Below, in pieces: positions 18,310 through 27,414 of a DNA stretch of 64,000 bases. Numbering within the stretch: the first letter of the stretch is position 1; each line of letters starts with the position of its first letter. The notes under the pieces are model-generated. The model was not told the origin of the DNA. It was given only the letters and a program-made list of their open reading frames with translations, and did no database searches. The position numbers and the translations under genes were made by a program. The stretch comes from Nitrospira sp. CR1.2 (GTDB lineage: Bacteria > Nitrospirota > Nitrospiria > Nitrospirales > Nitrospiraceae). The DNA lies in the NCBI GenBank assembly GCA_014055495.1, contig WIAG01000005.1, positions 53,939-117,938 of the forward strand, written 5' to 3'.

Positions 18310-18675
18310 TCAGCCCAATTGCTGAATACGCTGATTCGGACTGACGACATCCGTCAGTCGAATACCGAACTTTTCGTTGACGACGACTACTTCGCCGCGA
18401 GCGACCAGTTTGTTGTTGACCAGCACTTCCATCGGTTCGCCCGCCAGTTTGTTGAGCTCGATGACTGAGCCTTGCCCGAGCTGCAGCAATTCGCGGATTA
18501 ACATTCGGGTGGCGCCGATCTGCACCGTGACTTGAAGCGGGATGTCCAGAACGAATTCGATATTCTTATTGGCCGGCACCGCACCCTGGTTATCCACCGG
18601 AGGGAAAGAGGTCGGTTGCGGGCTCACGTCGCCGTTCGAAGAGTCTGTCTGTACCGTACCGTCACCGTTGCCCAT
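18310..18675 (-). CDS. fliN: Flagellar C-ring protein FliN
   Basis: This 121-residue FliN has a disordered N-terminal third and a SpoA domain: VLDIPLQVTVQIGATRMLIRELLQLGQGSVIELN, given here by its parts IPLQVTVQIG and LLQLGQGSVIEL, followed by VLVNNKLVARGEVVVVNEKFGIRLTDV. It forms the base of the switch complex. The ATG at 18675 has AAAGGAG eight bases upstream; the frame opens upstream into fliM but without resemblance to FliN. Confidence 0.95.
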   Translation of the reverse strand: MGNGDGTVQTDSSNGDVSPQPTSFPPVDNQGAVPANKNIEFVLDIPLQVTVQIGATRMLIRELLQLGQGSVIELNKLAGEPMEVLVNNKLVARGEVVVVNEKFGIRLTDVVSPNQRIQQLG

Positions 18676-18704
18676 GCCATCATCTCCTTTGGATCCGCTC
18701 CGCC

Positions 18705-19676
18705 CTACCCCAACACTTTGGTGACGCGGCACGCGTGATTGCCTTTGTACACCCCCGGCTGCCCGTGAAACTTCGGATCACCCTCGACCAAACACAGCAT
18801 GGGATCCCCGGGATGTTGATCGAGCATCAGGACATCGCCGGGACCGAAGTTCATCAGATCCTGTACACTGATCTGAGCGGTGCCGAGCTGCACCGCAACC
18901 GCCACGTCACACTCCTGCAGCGAATCTTTAAAGCGACTGCCCCAACTGCTGTCCTGCTCCACGTTGTCGGCGAAGAGTCCGGAGTATAGTTTTTCTTTGA
19001 TCGGCTCCAGCATGGAGTACGGATACGCGATGAACATTTCACGCGTAATGTCGCCGAGGTGAACCTGCAGCGTCACGACCACGACGATTTCCGACGTGGT
19101 CACGACCATGGCAAACTGTGGATTGCTCTCCGATCGCAAGTACCCGATCTTGACGGGCATCACCGCCTGCCACGCCTTCTCGAGATCGGCCAGCGCCTGC
19201 TGGACGAGCTTCTTGATCAAGCGGAGCTGAATGGGCGTAAACTCGCGTCCTTCCGGCTTCACATGAGTTTGAACCTTGCCGCCGAAAAAAAAGTCGACGA
19301 TCAGGTACACCAGCATGGCGTCCATGATGTAGAGTCCGTTCCCGCGCAACGGCTCCATCGCGAACAGATTGAATGAGGACGGGACCGGAACCTTCTGGAT
19401 GAAGTCGCCGAATTTGATGATCTGGGTGCCCAGCACGCTGAATTCGATTTTCTCCCGCAGGAGGCTGGTCCAAGAGATGGACTGCTGGCGCGTGAAGCGG
19501 TCATTGATCATTTCCATCGTGGGCATGCGCCCGCGAATGATCCGCTCCTGGCTGGTGAGGCTATACGGCTTGATACCCCCTGGGTCTTCTTCCTCTTTCG
19601 GGGCTGTCTCGACCTCGCCGGACATGACTCCGCCCATCAAGGCGTCGATTTCTTCCTGAGAGAGTATCTTGTCCAT
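18705..19676 (-). CDS. fliM: Flagellar motor switch protein FliM
   Basis: The protein of 323 residues begins MDKILSQEEIDALMGG, the short N-terminal peptide that binds phospho-CheY. A middle domain (ITREMFIAYPYSMLEPI) and a C-terminal SpoA domain follow (VQDLMNFGPGDVLMLDQHPGDP). FliM links the C-ring to chemotaxis signalling, so a CheY protein should exist elsewhere in the genome. The ATG at 19676 is preceded by GAGG. The gene lies between fliL and fliN. Confidence 0.96.
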   Translation of the reverse strand: MDKILSQEEIDALMGGVMSGEVETAPKEEEDPGGIKPYSLTSQERIIRGRMPTMEMINDRFTRQQSISWTSLLREKIEFSVLGTQIIKFGDFIQKVPVPSSFNLFAMEPLRGNGLYIMDAMLVYLIVDFFFGGKVQTHVKPEGREFTPIQLRLIKKLVQQALADLEKAWQAVMPVKIGYLRSESNPQFAMVVTTSEIVVVVTLQVHLGDITREMFIAYPYSMLEPIKEKLYSGLFADNVEQDSSWGSRFKDSLQECDVAVAVQLGTAQISVQDLMNFGPGDVLMLDQHPGDPMLCLVEGDPKFHGQPGVYKGNHACRVTKVLG

Positions 19677-19701
19677 GCGATCCTCGACGAAGCCCGATGA
19701 A

Positions 19702-20238
19702 CTACTGGATGACAAATTCCGTGAAGTAGGTCGACTTGACCGATTTCTTCGGCAGCAGGCCGTTGATCCGCTCGGTAATATCTTCGCGCAGCTTGTGTTT
19801 CCCCTGCGGCGAACGGGCGGTGGCCGAGTCCAGACTGGTCAACAACACGAGAATGGCGTCACGAATCTGCGGTGTGCGTGCCTTGATCTGTTCGACGGTT
19901 CCTGCCCCGTCTGCCTCCACCTTCAGCGTGACCTTGAGATAACGAATTTCCGGCGAGTCCGCGAGGTTCACGATAAAGGGATCAAGATCGGCAATGGCGC
20001 TGGCATCCGCGGTGGCCCCATGCTCCCCGCTTTTCTCCTCTGCAGCACCATGCGCGGCGGCCTTGTCCGCTCCACCCTCGGCCTGCGGCTTTTCAGCAGA
20101 GGACCCGCCCATCATCTTAAACATCGCGAACGCGCCGCCCAATGCCAGGACTAACACCCCGGCGACGATGATGATCACCATCTTCATGGGAATGCCTGCC
20201 GGTGCTGCGGGCGCCTTTTCTTCTGCTGCTTCTGACAT
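19702..20238 (-). CDS. fliL: Flagellar basal body-associated protein FliL
   Basis: This 178-residue protein has a short cytoplasmic tail, one membrane helix (about residues 19-40), an Ala/Glu-rich linker and a periplasmic SPFH/stomatin-like FliL domain (DLDPFIVNLADSPEIRYLKV, then LKVEADGAG). FliL surrounds the stators and supports motor torque. It is the first gene of the large fliL-to-fliA operon, with a sigma-54 promoter about 45-60 bases upstream. Confidence 0.93.
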   Translation of the reverse strand: MSEAAEEKAPAAPAGIPMKMVIIIVAGVLVLALGGAFAMFKMMGGSSAEKPQAEGGADKAAAHGAAEEKSGEHGATADASAIADLDPFIVNLADSPEIRYLKVTLKVEADGAGTVEQIKARTPQIRDAILVLLTSLDSATARSPQGKHKLREDITERINGLLPKKSVKSTYFTEFVIQ

Positions 20239-20281
20239 ACAGACCTCCTGCGGACGGTGATTGCCGGTGTTGGTCGGTTGT

Positions 20282-20296
20282 GCAATGCATATGCCA
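20282..20296 (-). promoter_or_regulatory. Sigma-54 promoter of the fliL operon
   Basis: The minus strand reads TGGCATATGCATTGC, with GG and GC separated by 10 bases. It differs from the flgF promoter at one position. The expected leader before fliL is about 30 bases. It should drive the C-ring, export gate, flhF, flhG and fliA genes. Confidence 0.85.
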
Positions 20297-20533
20297 CGAC
20301 CGGCGCGTCGTGACCGTTCATGACGACTCTCTCGTCACGAAAGATTGTGTGATAACACAAGGAGTTGGGTATGCAGACCGTAGCCATGGACGGGCCACAC
20401 TCAGTGGCCGCGCGCGGTCGTCACGCCGGTGACAGAGAGAGGAGGGGCACCGACAGTTTGTTGACGAGCGGCTGATGAGGTGACCGAGTGACCTGCGGAG
20501 AGTACCTAGGCAGAAATTGCCGAGCCGGCATCC

Positions 20534-20558
20534 GGCGCGGGCTCTCGTAGCCCGCGCC
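20534..20558 (-). terminator. Hairpin terminator after flgE
   Basis: A perfect 10-bp GC-rich stem (GGCGCGGGCT with AGCCCGCGCC) encloses a 5-base loop, 15 bases after the flgE stop codon. Only a weak T run follows on the minus strand, so efficiency as an intrinsic terminator is uncertain. Confidence 0.6.
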
Positions 20559-20572
20559 GAACGACTTATACG

Positions 20573-21796
20573 TTATCGTTTGAGATTCACGAGCTCCTGC
20601 AACATTTCATCGCTGGTCGTGATCGCACGGGAATTCGCTTGAAACGCCCGCTGCGTGATGATCATATCGACAAACTCCTTCCCGAGATCGACGTTGGACT
20701 GCTCGACCGTGCCGGAAAGCACTCGCCCCAGACCGTTCAACGTCGGGGCACCGGCCAGAGCAGCTCCTGACTCTAGCGTCTCCAGAAAGTGATTGTCACC
20801 GACATTCGCCAATCCATCCGGATTGGTAAACCGGCTCAACACGACTTGCGCCAGGGCGCGAGTTTGTCCGTTCGTGAATTGCGCCATCACCCGACCTTCC
20901 TTATCGACGCTGATTCGATCGAGCGTCCCGGAAGTATAACCATCCTGTGTCTGGCTCTCCACTCCGGACGCCGATCCGAATTGCGTCAACGACGACACGT
21001 CCACCGTAATGGTTTGTGGCGTGGTGGCTCCGTTCGTCAAGGTGGCGGTGAGGGTCTGCGTCCCGCCGGCGGTCACGGCACCGCTCGCGTTGAACGTCAT
21101 GTTCGTTTGTGCGGTGGCCGCGCCGCCGTCGATCTGAGAATAGACGCCCCAGGCATTCGCGGCGGTTTTCCGGAAGTACAACTGCATCTGGTGCGAATTG
21201 CCCAGCGAGTCGTAGAAGGTCATGCCCGTGGAGAAGTTGTACGACGTGGTATCGGTCACGCTGAAGGCCGCCGTCGGCGCGGTGGCATTGGCATTCAGGT
21301 TTCCGAGGATCTCCGCGCTGGTCGTCGCCAGCGGAGCGACGGCACTCGACGTCAGGGTGATCCCTCCGACCGTGCTGGTGATATTGCCTGCCGTATCGGC
21401 CTGGTAGCCTTGAAGCAGCGCCCCGCTCGCATCGACCACCTGCCCAAGGCTGTCGACCTTAAATTGCCCGGCTCTCGTATAGAAAATCGAACCCGATGGA
21501 TTGCGCACTTGATAAAAGCCGTTCCCGTCGATCGCCAGATCGAAGGTATTCCCGGTGGTGGTCATCGATCCCTGCGAGAAATTTGTCTGCACATCGTTGA
21601 GAAACACACCGAGGCCGATTTGATTGCCGCCGGCTCCCGCCCCGAGGCTCGACGAGATCAGATCGGAAAAGGTGGCCCGGCTCGACTTAAATCCCGCCGT
21701 CCCGACGTTGGCGATATTGTTGCCGATGACGCCCATGGCGTTACCGTAGGAACTCAAGCCGGTTACCGCGGTGAACATCGATGTCAGAATACCCAT
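20573..21796 (-). CDS. flgE: Flagellar hook protein FlgE
   Basis: This 407-residue hook protein begins MGILTSMFTAVTGLSSYGNA with rod/hook motif VIGNNIANVGTAGFKSSRA. It has the FlgE body domain and the C-terminal helix DLGKEFVDMIITQRAFQANSRAIT. The ATG at 21796 is preceded by AAGGAGG; the frame extends to 21847 without homology. FlgE polymerises the hook with FlgD as cap and FliK as length ruler, the two genes just upstream. Confidence 0.96.
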   Translation of the reverse strand: MGILTSMFTAVTGLSSYGNAMGVIGNNIANVGTAGFKSSRATFSDLISSSLGAGAGGNQIGLGVFLNDVQTNFSQGSMTTTGNTFDLAIDGNGFYQVRNPSGSIFYTRAGQFKVDSLGQVVDASGALLQGYQADTAGNITSTVGGITLTSSAVAPLATTSAEILGNLNANATAPTAAFSVTDTTSYNFSTGMTFYDSLGNSHQMQLYFRKTAANAWGVYSQIDGGAATAQTNMTFNASGAVTAGGTQTLTATLTNGATTPQTITVDVSSLTQFGSASGVESQTQDGYTSGTLDRISVDKEGRVMAQFTNGQTRALAQVVLSRFTNPDGLANVGDNHFLETLESGAALAGAPTLNGLGRVLSGTVEQSNVDLGKEFVDMIITQRAFQANSRAITTSDEMLQELVNLKR

Positions 21797-21865
21797 GTGC
21801 CTGTCCTCCTTGTTACCGTCCCGCGTGCAAATGCGCCACGCATTCACGAACCTGTCTGCGCTCGT

Positions 21866-22156
21866 TTATGCCACCGCAGTCGTATCGGCCTGATCGGCCT
21901 TATTCTGAGCCGCCTCTTGGAGCGCCACGCTCTTCTCCATGAGCGTCACCATTTTGGCCATTTGCTCCAACTGGGAGAATTGGGCGGTCTGGGCGATGAA
22001 CGCCTCATTCTCCAGTGGCTTCAGGGGGTCTTGATGTTGTAGCTGCGTCACGAGCAACTTCAGGAAATCGTCTTTCCCGAGTGGCTTGGGCCCATCGGTC
22101 GTCGGAGTGGACGCGTCCGCAGGAGCCGTCTGTGTAATCACCTTGCTGATATCCAT
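21866..22156 (-). CDS. flgD: Short flagellar hook-capping protein FlgD
   Basis: This 96-residue protein contains the conserved FlgD N-terminal region [41 protein letters not shown], recognised here by its parts [17 protein letters not shown] and [14 protein letters not shown]. It stops soon after, lacking the Tudor/FnIII-like C-terminal domains of the ~220-residue enterobacterial protein. Only 69 bases separate it from flgE, so no frameshifted remainder is present. Short FlgD forms are known in other phyla. The ATG at 22156 has GGGAGG close upstream. Confidence 0.9.
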   Translation of the reverse strand: MDISKVITQTAPADASTPTTDGPKPLGKDDFLKLLVTQLQHQDPLKPLENEAFIAQTAQFSQLEQMAKMVTLMEKSVALQEAAQNKADQADTTAVA

Positions 22157-22169
22157 AGGTCCTCCCAAA

Positions 22170-23747
22170 TCAGGCAAAAATACTCACACGTTCGATTGAT
22201 TCGACCCCACGCTCTCCCCTGACTCCACGCTCCTCTTCTCGGGCCGCCGCATTCGACATGTTCGGAGAGGATGAACGATTCTGGGACTGCGGCTGCTGTT
22301 GAAACATCCAGGCATTCTCCCCCCGTCCCTGCTGCAGATCCACGGTCACCCGCAACATGCCCATTTCCAGGCCGGTCGTTCGCAGCGATGATTCGAGCGA
22401 TTGTCCCTGTTGCAGCAACCCCTGCCCCAATTCCCCATGCTCGGTCCTGATATGCGCATGGACCGTCTGATCATTCATCATGACTCGAACACGCAACGGC
22501 CCCATATCCAATGGGTCCAAATCCAGCGTCACAGTCTGGCTGAACGGTGTGGCTCCTCCAAACTCCCCCAGTCGATCGGCATCCGACGCCCGCAAGACGC
22601 CTGTCGAGTGGGCGCCGTCCTGGCCGCGGGACGCGTCGTCGATCGCTGCGCCCGCCGGCTGCCCCAGACCGTTCATCCGATCGAGAAAGAGCGGACGATT
22701 GAGTCCTTCGCCCGCCGTAGGGACATCCGGAGCCGGGTGATGTGATTCGCCCGTTGAATCAGAAAATCTTCCGGAGTCCTCCGCAAGGTGCTGTTCTGCG
22801 GCGACACTTCCCTCTGCCCCACTCGTCGCGGAGCCCGGAGCCATCGCCTCCACGACGGCTGACCCCTCGGTATGGTTGAATGCGACTGGTGCCTGAAGCT
22901 GTCCATCCTGTTTCATGAGCGCCACGGCGGCAATTGCTTGTTTCACCTTATCCGGTTCGGTTTTCCCCGTGCCCAGGAACTCCTCAATCTTGGTCGCTGC
23001 TGCGTCCGCTGCGAGTGGTTGGCCCTTTTCCGGAGTAGTGGCCTGGAGTTCGGATGGCACATTCCCCGCCTTCGGCTGTGCGCTGCTCACCTGGGTCTCC
23101 GCAGGGAGATCACTCGCCGTGATCGAATCGCCTATACCAGTCGCCCGTCCATCCACCGGGAGCGACAGTCGTGTCGCAGGGGAAGAGTCGCCGATGACGG
23201 CGGATGCAGCTTCGATGGCCGCCGTATTCTTGTTCGTCAACTCCTCGGCCGTATTGGCAGCCGATTCTGGCTCGTCACTTCCAGGAACAGCCGGCAGCGG
23301 AGTCGACAGCATGGGGGCATTCATCGCCACCACCATAGCCTCCTGTACCGGCGTACCGTACTCCTCAGGCTGATCCTGAGAATCGCGATGGCCGTCCGAC
23401 CCCTCTTCCTGTGCTGGTTTGTCCTCACGTCCTCCGACCGCTTCCTTTGGACGGTTCACCTGTTCCTGAGGCCTCCCATCCGAGCGCCGTTCCGACTGCT
23501 GTGTCGCAGGTTCCTGTTTGGGACGACTCGGTGTGCGCGACTGATCCTTGATCGTGAATTCAGACGTGGGCGATGATGCCCCCCGTCTTTGAATCGTCTG
23601 ACGCTCGTCCGCCCTCCCCAACATCGACTCAAAACTGTGAGTGGGGCTGGAACTCCTGGCGGCCTGTTGACGATCCCGCGCATCCGACACGGACGTTTGA
23701 GAGGGAGTTGGGAGTCCTCCGAAGAGCGTTCGCATATCCGTGGCCAT
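22170..23747 (-). CDS. fliK: Flagellar hook-length control protein FliK
   Basis: The protein of 525 residues is long and largely disordered, rich in Pro, Glu, Gln and Ser up to about residue 390. The C-terminal FliK domain ([26 protein letters not shown], then [16 protein letters not shown]) is clear. FliK measures the hook and switches FlhB specificity. The ATG at 23747 has GAGAGGA upstream. It leads the fliK-flgD-flgE operon, with a possible sigma-54 promoter about 50-60 bases upstream. Confidence 0.9.
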   Translation of the reverse strand: MATDMRTLFGGLPTPSQTSVSDARDRQQAARSSSPTHSFESMLGRADERQTIQRRGASSPTSEFTIKDQSRTPSRPKQEPATQQSERRSDGRPQEQVNRPKEAVGGREDKPAQEEGSDGHRDSQDQPEEYGTPVQEAMVVAMNAPMLSTPLPAVPGSDEPESAANTAEELTNKNTAAIEAASAVIGDSSPATRLSLPVDGRATGIGDSITASDLPAETQVSSAQPKAGNVPSELQATTPEKGQPLAADAAATKIEEFLGTGKTEPDKVKQAIAAVALMKQDGQLQAPVAFNHTEGSAVVEAMAPGSATSGAEGSVAAEQHLAEDSGRFSDSTGESHHPAPDVPTAGEGLNRPLFLDRMNGLGQPAGAAIDDASRGQDGAHSTGVLRASDADRLGEFGGATPFSQTVTLDLDPLDMGPLRVRVMMNDQTVHAHIRTEHGELGQGLLQQGQSLESSLRTTGLEMGMLRVTVDLQQGRGENAWMFQQQPQSQNRSSSPNMSNAAAREEERGVRGERGVESIERVSIFA

Positions 23748-23795
23748 AGACAGTCCTCTCACGATGAAGTCTTTTCGTCGTCATGGAGCGTTATT

Positions 23796-23810
23796 ACAAA
23801 GGCCGTGCCA
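23796..23810 (-). promoter_or_regulatory. Probable sigma-54 promoter of fliK-flgD-flgE
   Basis: The minus strand reads TGGCACGGCCTTTGT. The -24 box TGGCACG is perfect, but the -12 box has TTTGT in place of TTTGC. Spacing is correct. The predicted leader to fliK is about 37 bases, similar to the other operons. Confidence 0.5.
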
Positions 23811-23941
23811 TGGAGTACCGCGCAAAACTCGCGTCTGGCGGAGGATTTTGATGCCGACACGGGAATGAACCGATGAGGAACAGGAAGTTTCTGCAGGTGG
23901 ACCAGGCAAAACTTGCCGGAGCAGATGGGATGGACCGGATG

Positions 23942-24634
23942 TTATGGGCTCGTGAGCAGTTGTTCGGTGAGGCGGGCGGCGCGATCGGGTTTCACCTCGG
24001 CGAGAATGGCTCCGGCCGATTTTCCCTTTAGGAGGCGTAACACCTCGAGAGCTTTCCGTTCAGACATACGCTCAAGCCGCGCCGCTGCTTCTTCCGGGGG
24101 CATCGTTTCATAGATCTTCGCCAACTGCGCTTGATTCAGATTGACGGCCGGCGCGGCTTTGGCCGAGGGCTTGGCTTTCTCGGGCTCGGTGCCGCCCTTG
24201 GCCTGAGCGGCTTGCCGACGCTTTTTCTCGGCTTCCACCGCCTGCTCATGCCGCGTGACGATCTGCTCCAGTTCGGCCTTGAGTTCCAACAAATGGGTCT
24301 CTGAACCGCGAAGGGTCGCTTCCCGCTTGTCCAGCATTCGCTTCCGCTGTTCCAGCAACTCGAACATCTCGCGAGGAGCGTTGAGCGCCGGCCCCTGAAC
24401 CTCTTTCTTGACCGTCTCGGCTCTTCCGGCGTCGGCTTTCGGTGTCTCGGGCTTCGTCCCGTCGGCCTTTGGCGCCTCCGACTTCGCGGCTTCCTTCGGC
24501 ACGGCAGGAACCGATTTGCCGTCCTCCGCCGATGCCGGGCTGAGTCCCCCGCCGAACGGAGCCACGAGGAGGAGCACACCCATCGCGATGCGAACGGAGA
24601 GCCCGCCGGTCCTGGTTCCTTCGATCGCCCTCAT
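23942..24634 (-). CDS. MotE-like periplasmic/secreted flagellar protein
   Basis: This 230-residue protein has a signal or anchor helix (MGVLLLVAPFGGGLSPASA), a Lys/Pro/Ala-rich linker, a long coiled-coil (about residues 90-145) and a C-terminal MgtE N-domain-like fold (QLAKIYETMPPEEAAARLERMSERKALEVLRLLKGK, seen here as KIYETMPPEEAAARLERM). This architecture matches the MotE/COG3334 family found next to fliJ in many bacteria. MotE chaperones MotC in rhizobia; the role here is inferred only from family and position. It overlaps fliJ by four bases. Confidence 0.75.
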   Translation of the reverse strand: MRAIEGTRTGGLSVRIAMGVLLLVAPFGGGLSPASAEDGKSVPAVPKEAAKSEAPKADGTKPETPKADAGRAETVKKEVQGPALNAPREMFELLEQRKRMLDKREATLRGSETHLLELKAELEQIVTRHEQAVEAEKKRRQAAQAKGGTEPEKAKPSAKAAPAVNLNQAQLAKIYETMPPEEAAARLERMSERKALEVLRLLKGKSAGAILAEVKPDRAARLTEQLLTSP

Positions 24635-25071
24635 ACCCGCTCTCCCTTTTGCAATGGACCTTTGCGCCAGGCACGTTCGTCGAGCAATTGTTGATCCTGC
24701 CGGTCACGGCGACGGCGTAATTCCACCGCCGCACGAGCGTCCAGCAAATCCAACTTCTTCCGGTATTGCATCGCCTCCAGGAGTTCACCTCTCTTCTGTT
24801 CCATCTGCGTCTGTTGAACCACGACGGTCTGTTCCAAACGCTTCCGTGCATCGACGGCCTGCTCCATGGCATCAAGGTGGCCATATACCTGATCGACGGT
24901 GGTGCCTTGTGTCACCGTCGCGAGATAGCGTTCGGCGTCTGCGCCGGCCCTGGCATCCAGCAGAGACATATGATCCATCGTCTGTTGCAGCGCCCGGCCC
25001 AATTCGGCCAACTCCAACTTGGCCACTTCCTCAAGTTGCACCGCATACTGGCGAAGCACGGTCACGTTCAT
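24631..25071 (-). CDS. fliJ: Flagellar export protein FliJ
   Basis: This 146-residue protein is almost entirely coiled-coil, as in FliJ, the central stalk of the export ATPase ring that also recycles chaperones. Sequence similarity in the family is low, but the size, heptad pattern and position directly after fliI (4-base overlap) make the call reasonable. A 4-base overlap with the downstream MotE-like gene indicates translational coupling. Confidence 0.85.
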   Translation of the reverse strand: MNVTVLRQYAVQLEEVAKLELAELGRALQQTMDHMSLLDARAGADAERYLATVTQGTTVDQVYGHLDAMEQAVDARKRLEQTVVVQQTQMEQKRGELLEAMQYRKKLDLLDARAAVELRRRRDRQDQQLLDERAWRKGPLQKGERV

Positions 25072-26381
25072 TGAATGGATCCCGCGAGACCGAGTAGTGC
25101 ATCGATGGATTGCGACAAGCCGACTGCCTGCTTGGTGTCCTGTCGCAGGAAGCCCGTGATCCCGTCATGAGCCGACACCGCCTTGTCGAGTTCCTTGCTG
25201 GTCCCCGGTTTATACGCCCCCAGCGTGATCAAGTCCTCCGACCGCCGATAGAGCGCAGTCCGTTCCAGCACCAACCGCGCAGCGGCATAGTGAGCCGGCG
25301 TGACGATATCCCGCATCACCCGGCTGGTGCTCTGAAGAATATCGATCGCGGGGAAATGGTTGCGAGCCGCCAGTTCGCGCGAGAGCACGATATGTCCGTC
25401 AAGAATGGAGCGCACGGCATCCGCCACGGGGTCGTTGAGATCGTCTCCGTCGACCAGCACGGTGTACAGTCCTGTAATGCTGCCGCCGCTCTGTGCCGGC
25501 CCCACCCGCTCCAACAGCTTCGGCAGGACCGCAAAGACGGAAGGCGTGTAGCCTTTGGTCGTCGGCGGTTCCCCGATGGCCAGCCCGACTTCTCTCTGGC
25601 TATAGGCCAATCGAGAGAGTGAATCCATCATCAGCAGCACGTGTTTGCCGCAATCACGAAAATATTCGGCGATGGCGGTGGCGACCAAGGCCCCTCGAAT
25701 ACGGACGAGCGGCGGCTGATCCGACGTGGCGACGACGACGATAGACCGGGCTCTGGCTTCCGGAGTCAAATCACGCTCCAGAAACTCTTTGACCTCGCGT
25801 CCTCGTTCACCGATCAGCGCGATGACCCGCACGTCGGCTTGCGTATACCGGCTGATCATGCCCAGCAGCACGCTTTTGCCCACCCCTGATCCTGCAAAGA
25901 CTCCGATCTTCTGCCCTTGCCCGCAAGTCAAGAGAGCATTGATCGCTCTGATTCCCAAATCGACAGGTTGGGTGATGCGTGCCCGGTGCAGCGGATTCAA
26001 GGGCGAGGCATAGAGAGGAACGCGCACGTCGCTGCGTATCACCGGTTGATCATCCAGGGGATGCCCGAGCCCGTCGAAGATCCGCCCCAGCATCTGCGGG
26101 CCCACCGGGACGGAAGCGACATGGCCTTTCATCACCACACGACTTCCCGGGCCAATGCCCTGCATTTCCCCCAAGGGCATCAGCAGCACACGATCCTCTC
26201 GAAATCCCACGACTTCGGCCATCACCGCTCCATGGCCGCCTTCCCTGGTGATTTCGCAAACCTCTCCGACGGAGGTGAACGGCCCCGAAGCTTCGATGAC
26301 AATGCCGACCGCCTGAGCCACCCGCCCCGTCACCGACAAGGGTTCAATGTGTTCCAGCCGTTCGCTAAGCTTCACCGGCAT
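25068..26381 (-). CDS. fliI: Flagellum-specific export ATPase FliI
   Basis: This 437-residue F1-beta-like ATPase has Walker A GSGVGKS (164-170), a Walker B-type segment (KHVLLMMDSLSRLAYSQREVGLAIGEPP), and the export ATPase C-terminus. The gene overlaps fliJ by 4 bases and fliH by 17 bases. FliI energises unfolding and release of export substrates and is normally held by a FliH dimer. Here that partner is the unusual receiver-FliH fusion. Confidence 0.97.
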   Translation of the reverse strand: MPVKLSERLEHIEPLSVTGRVAQAVGIVIEASGPFTSVGEVCEITREGGHGAVMAEVVGFREDRVLLMPLGEMQGIGPGSRVVMKGHVASVPVGPQMLGRIFDGLGHPLDDQPVIRSDVRVPLYASPLNPLHRARITQPVDLGIRAINALLTCGQGQKIGVFAGSGVGKSVLLGMISRYTQADVRVIALIGERGREVKEFLERDLTPEARARSIVVVATSDQPPLVRIRGALVATAIAEYFRDCGKHVLLMMDSLSRLAYSQREVGLAIGEPPTTKGYTPSVFAVLPKLLERVGPAQSGGSITGLYTVLVDGDDLNDPVADAVRSILDGHIVLSRELAARNHFPAIDILQSTSRVMRDIVTPAHYAAARLVLERTALYRRSEDLITLGAYKPGTSKELDKAVSAHDGITGFLRQDTKQAVGLSQSIDALLGLAGSIQ

Positions 26382-27414
26382 CCCGTCCTCTCAACGCTTC
26401 ACCGAGCCGCAACAGTTGTGTATCCAGCGTCGCATCGATCAACAGGCTTTGGGCCTGTACCTGGCACCCGCCGGGACTAATTGCCGGGTCGGTCTCGAAT
26501 TTCAGTGTCACCATTCCGTGAGGGGTTTGGCTCAACCCGGCGCGCGCCGACTCCAGGGCCGGCACGTCCGAGGGATGGACACGGACACGCACGAGCCCGC
26601 TTTCATGAAGATGTCCCAATGCCGCCTTCACCTGGGTGACAATCAGGTCGCGCCGTTCTGAGACGATTTCACGAAGCACTTTTTGAGCAATCATGAAGGA
26701 GAGGGAGGCGACTTCTTCTTCGACGGTATCATGGAGGCTCTTCCAGACCTCTTCAAATTTGGCAGCGAGCGACGCCACGATGGCCTGCTCGCGCTGCCGT
26801 TCCGCCGCAACCCGCTCGATCGCCCGCTTCTCTCCTTCCGCCAACCCTCGTTCGAACTCGCTATGGTCGTCGACTCCGAACGGACGATTCCCACGGCTGA
26901 AATCCGCCAGCGGGATCGTGCGGAGCTGAATGTTCCCCGAACGGATCAACGTACGGGTCAGCACGGTATTTTCCTGCCGGAGTCGGTACAGCTCTAGAAG
27001 TCTGGCAACGGCGACCCGCACCAGCTCCGCTTGAAAGGGTTTCGTCAGAAAGTCTGCGGCGCCGGACTTCATCGCTCGAACCGCGAGCTCGATGTTCCCG
27101 TGACCCGTCATCACGATACCCATCAGGCGGTTGTCGACATCCAACGCCTGCTGCAAGAAGGCAATGCCGTCTGCCCCGCCCAGCTGGACATCGACGATCA
27201 CGACCGCGACGGTGCGGGTCCGGACATGGCCCATCGCGTCCGCGACGGATCCAGCCGTGAGAATCGGGTGGCCCGTAGCCTGCAGCATCTCAGCCAACAA
27301 GAGACAAATCGAGGGCTCATCGTCGACAATCAACACGGCCCTCGGCGACAACTCTTTCTCTGCTTCGACGGGAGACGCCGCCGGCATCCCCGATCCCAAG
27401 GCCGCGCCGCCCAT
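26365..27414 (-). CDS. fliH: FliH fused to an N-terminal response-regulator receiver domain
   Basis: Residues about 24-145 form a full CheY-like receiver: acidic pair D31-D32, phosphoacceptor D75 (VVIVDVQLGG), T103 (VMTGHGN) and K125-P126 (DFLTKPF). A helical linker (about 130-215, ELYRLRQEN, then FERGLAEGEKRAIERVAAER) leads to a FliH/HrpE C-terminal domain (EEVASLSFMIAQKVLREIVSERRDLI, then VRVRVHPSDV). Standard FliH is about 230 residues with no receiver. FliH binds FliI and controls the export ATPase. The start is one base after the fliG stop, with GAGGAG nine bases upstream, and the end overlaps fliI. All phosphorylation residues are present, so phospho-control of export is a fair inference. 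The cognate kinase is unknown. Confidence 0.9.
   Translation of the reverse strand: MGGAALGSGMPAASPVEAEKELSPRAVLIVDDEPSICLLLAEMLQATGHPILTAGSVADAMGHVRTRTVAVVIVDVQLGGADGIAFLQQALDVDNRLMGIVMTGHGNIELAVRAMKSGAADFLTKPFQAELVRVAVARLLELYRLRQENTVLTRTLIRSGNIQLRTIPLADFSRGNRPFGVDDHSEFERGLAEGEKRAIERVAAERQREQAIVASLAAKFEEVWKSLHDTVEEEVASLSFMIAQKVLREIVSERRDLIVTQVKAALGHLHESGLVRVRVHPSDVPALESARAGLSQTPHGMVTLKFETDPAISPGGCQVQAQSLLIDATLDTQLLRLGEALRGRDAGEA

Larger units (their letters stand above)
20239..20572. other. Gene-free interval between flgE and fliL
   Basis: The 334-base interval separates the fliK-flgD-flgE operon from the fliL operon, both read on the minus strand. It holds the sigma-54 promoter of fliL near its right side in transcriptional terms (20282-20296) and a GC-rich hairpin just after flgE (20534-20558). 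No other coding signal or RNA gene is seen. Confidence 0.7.

Noticed and set aside
21827..21838. Sigma-54-like sequence before flgE
   Set aside because: GG and GC are only seven bases apart instead of ten, and flgE is likely transcribed with fliK and flgD.
20789..22042. 417-codon plus-strand frame opposite flgE and flgD
   Set aside because: The flgE and flgD readings are certain. The opposite frame is Arg/His-rich and lacks any recognisable motif.
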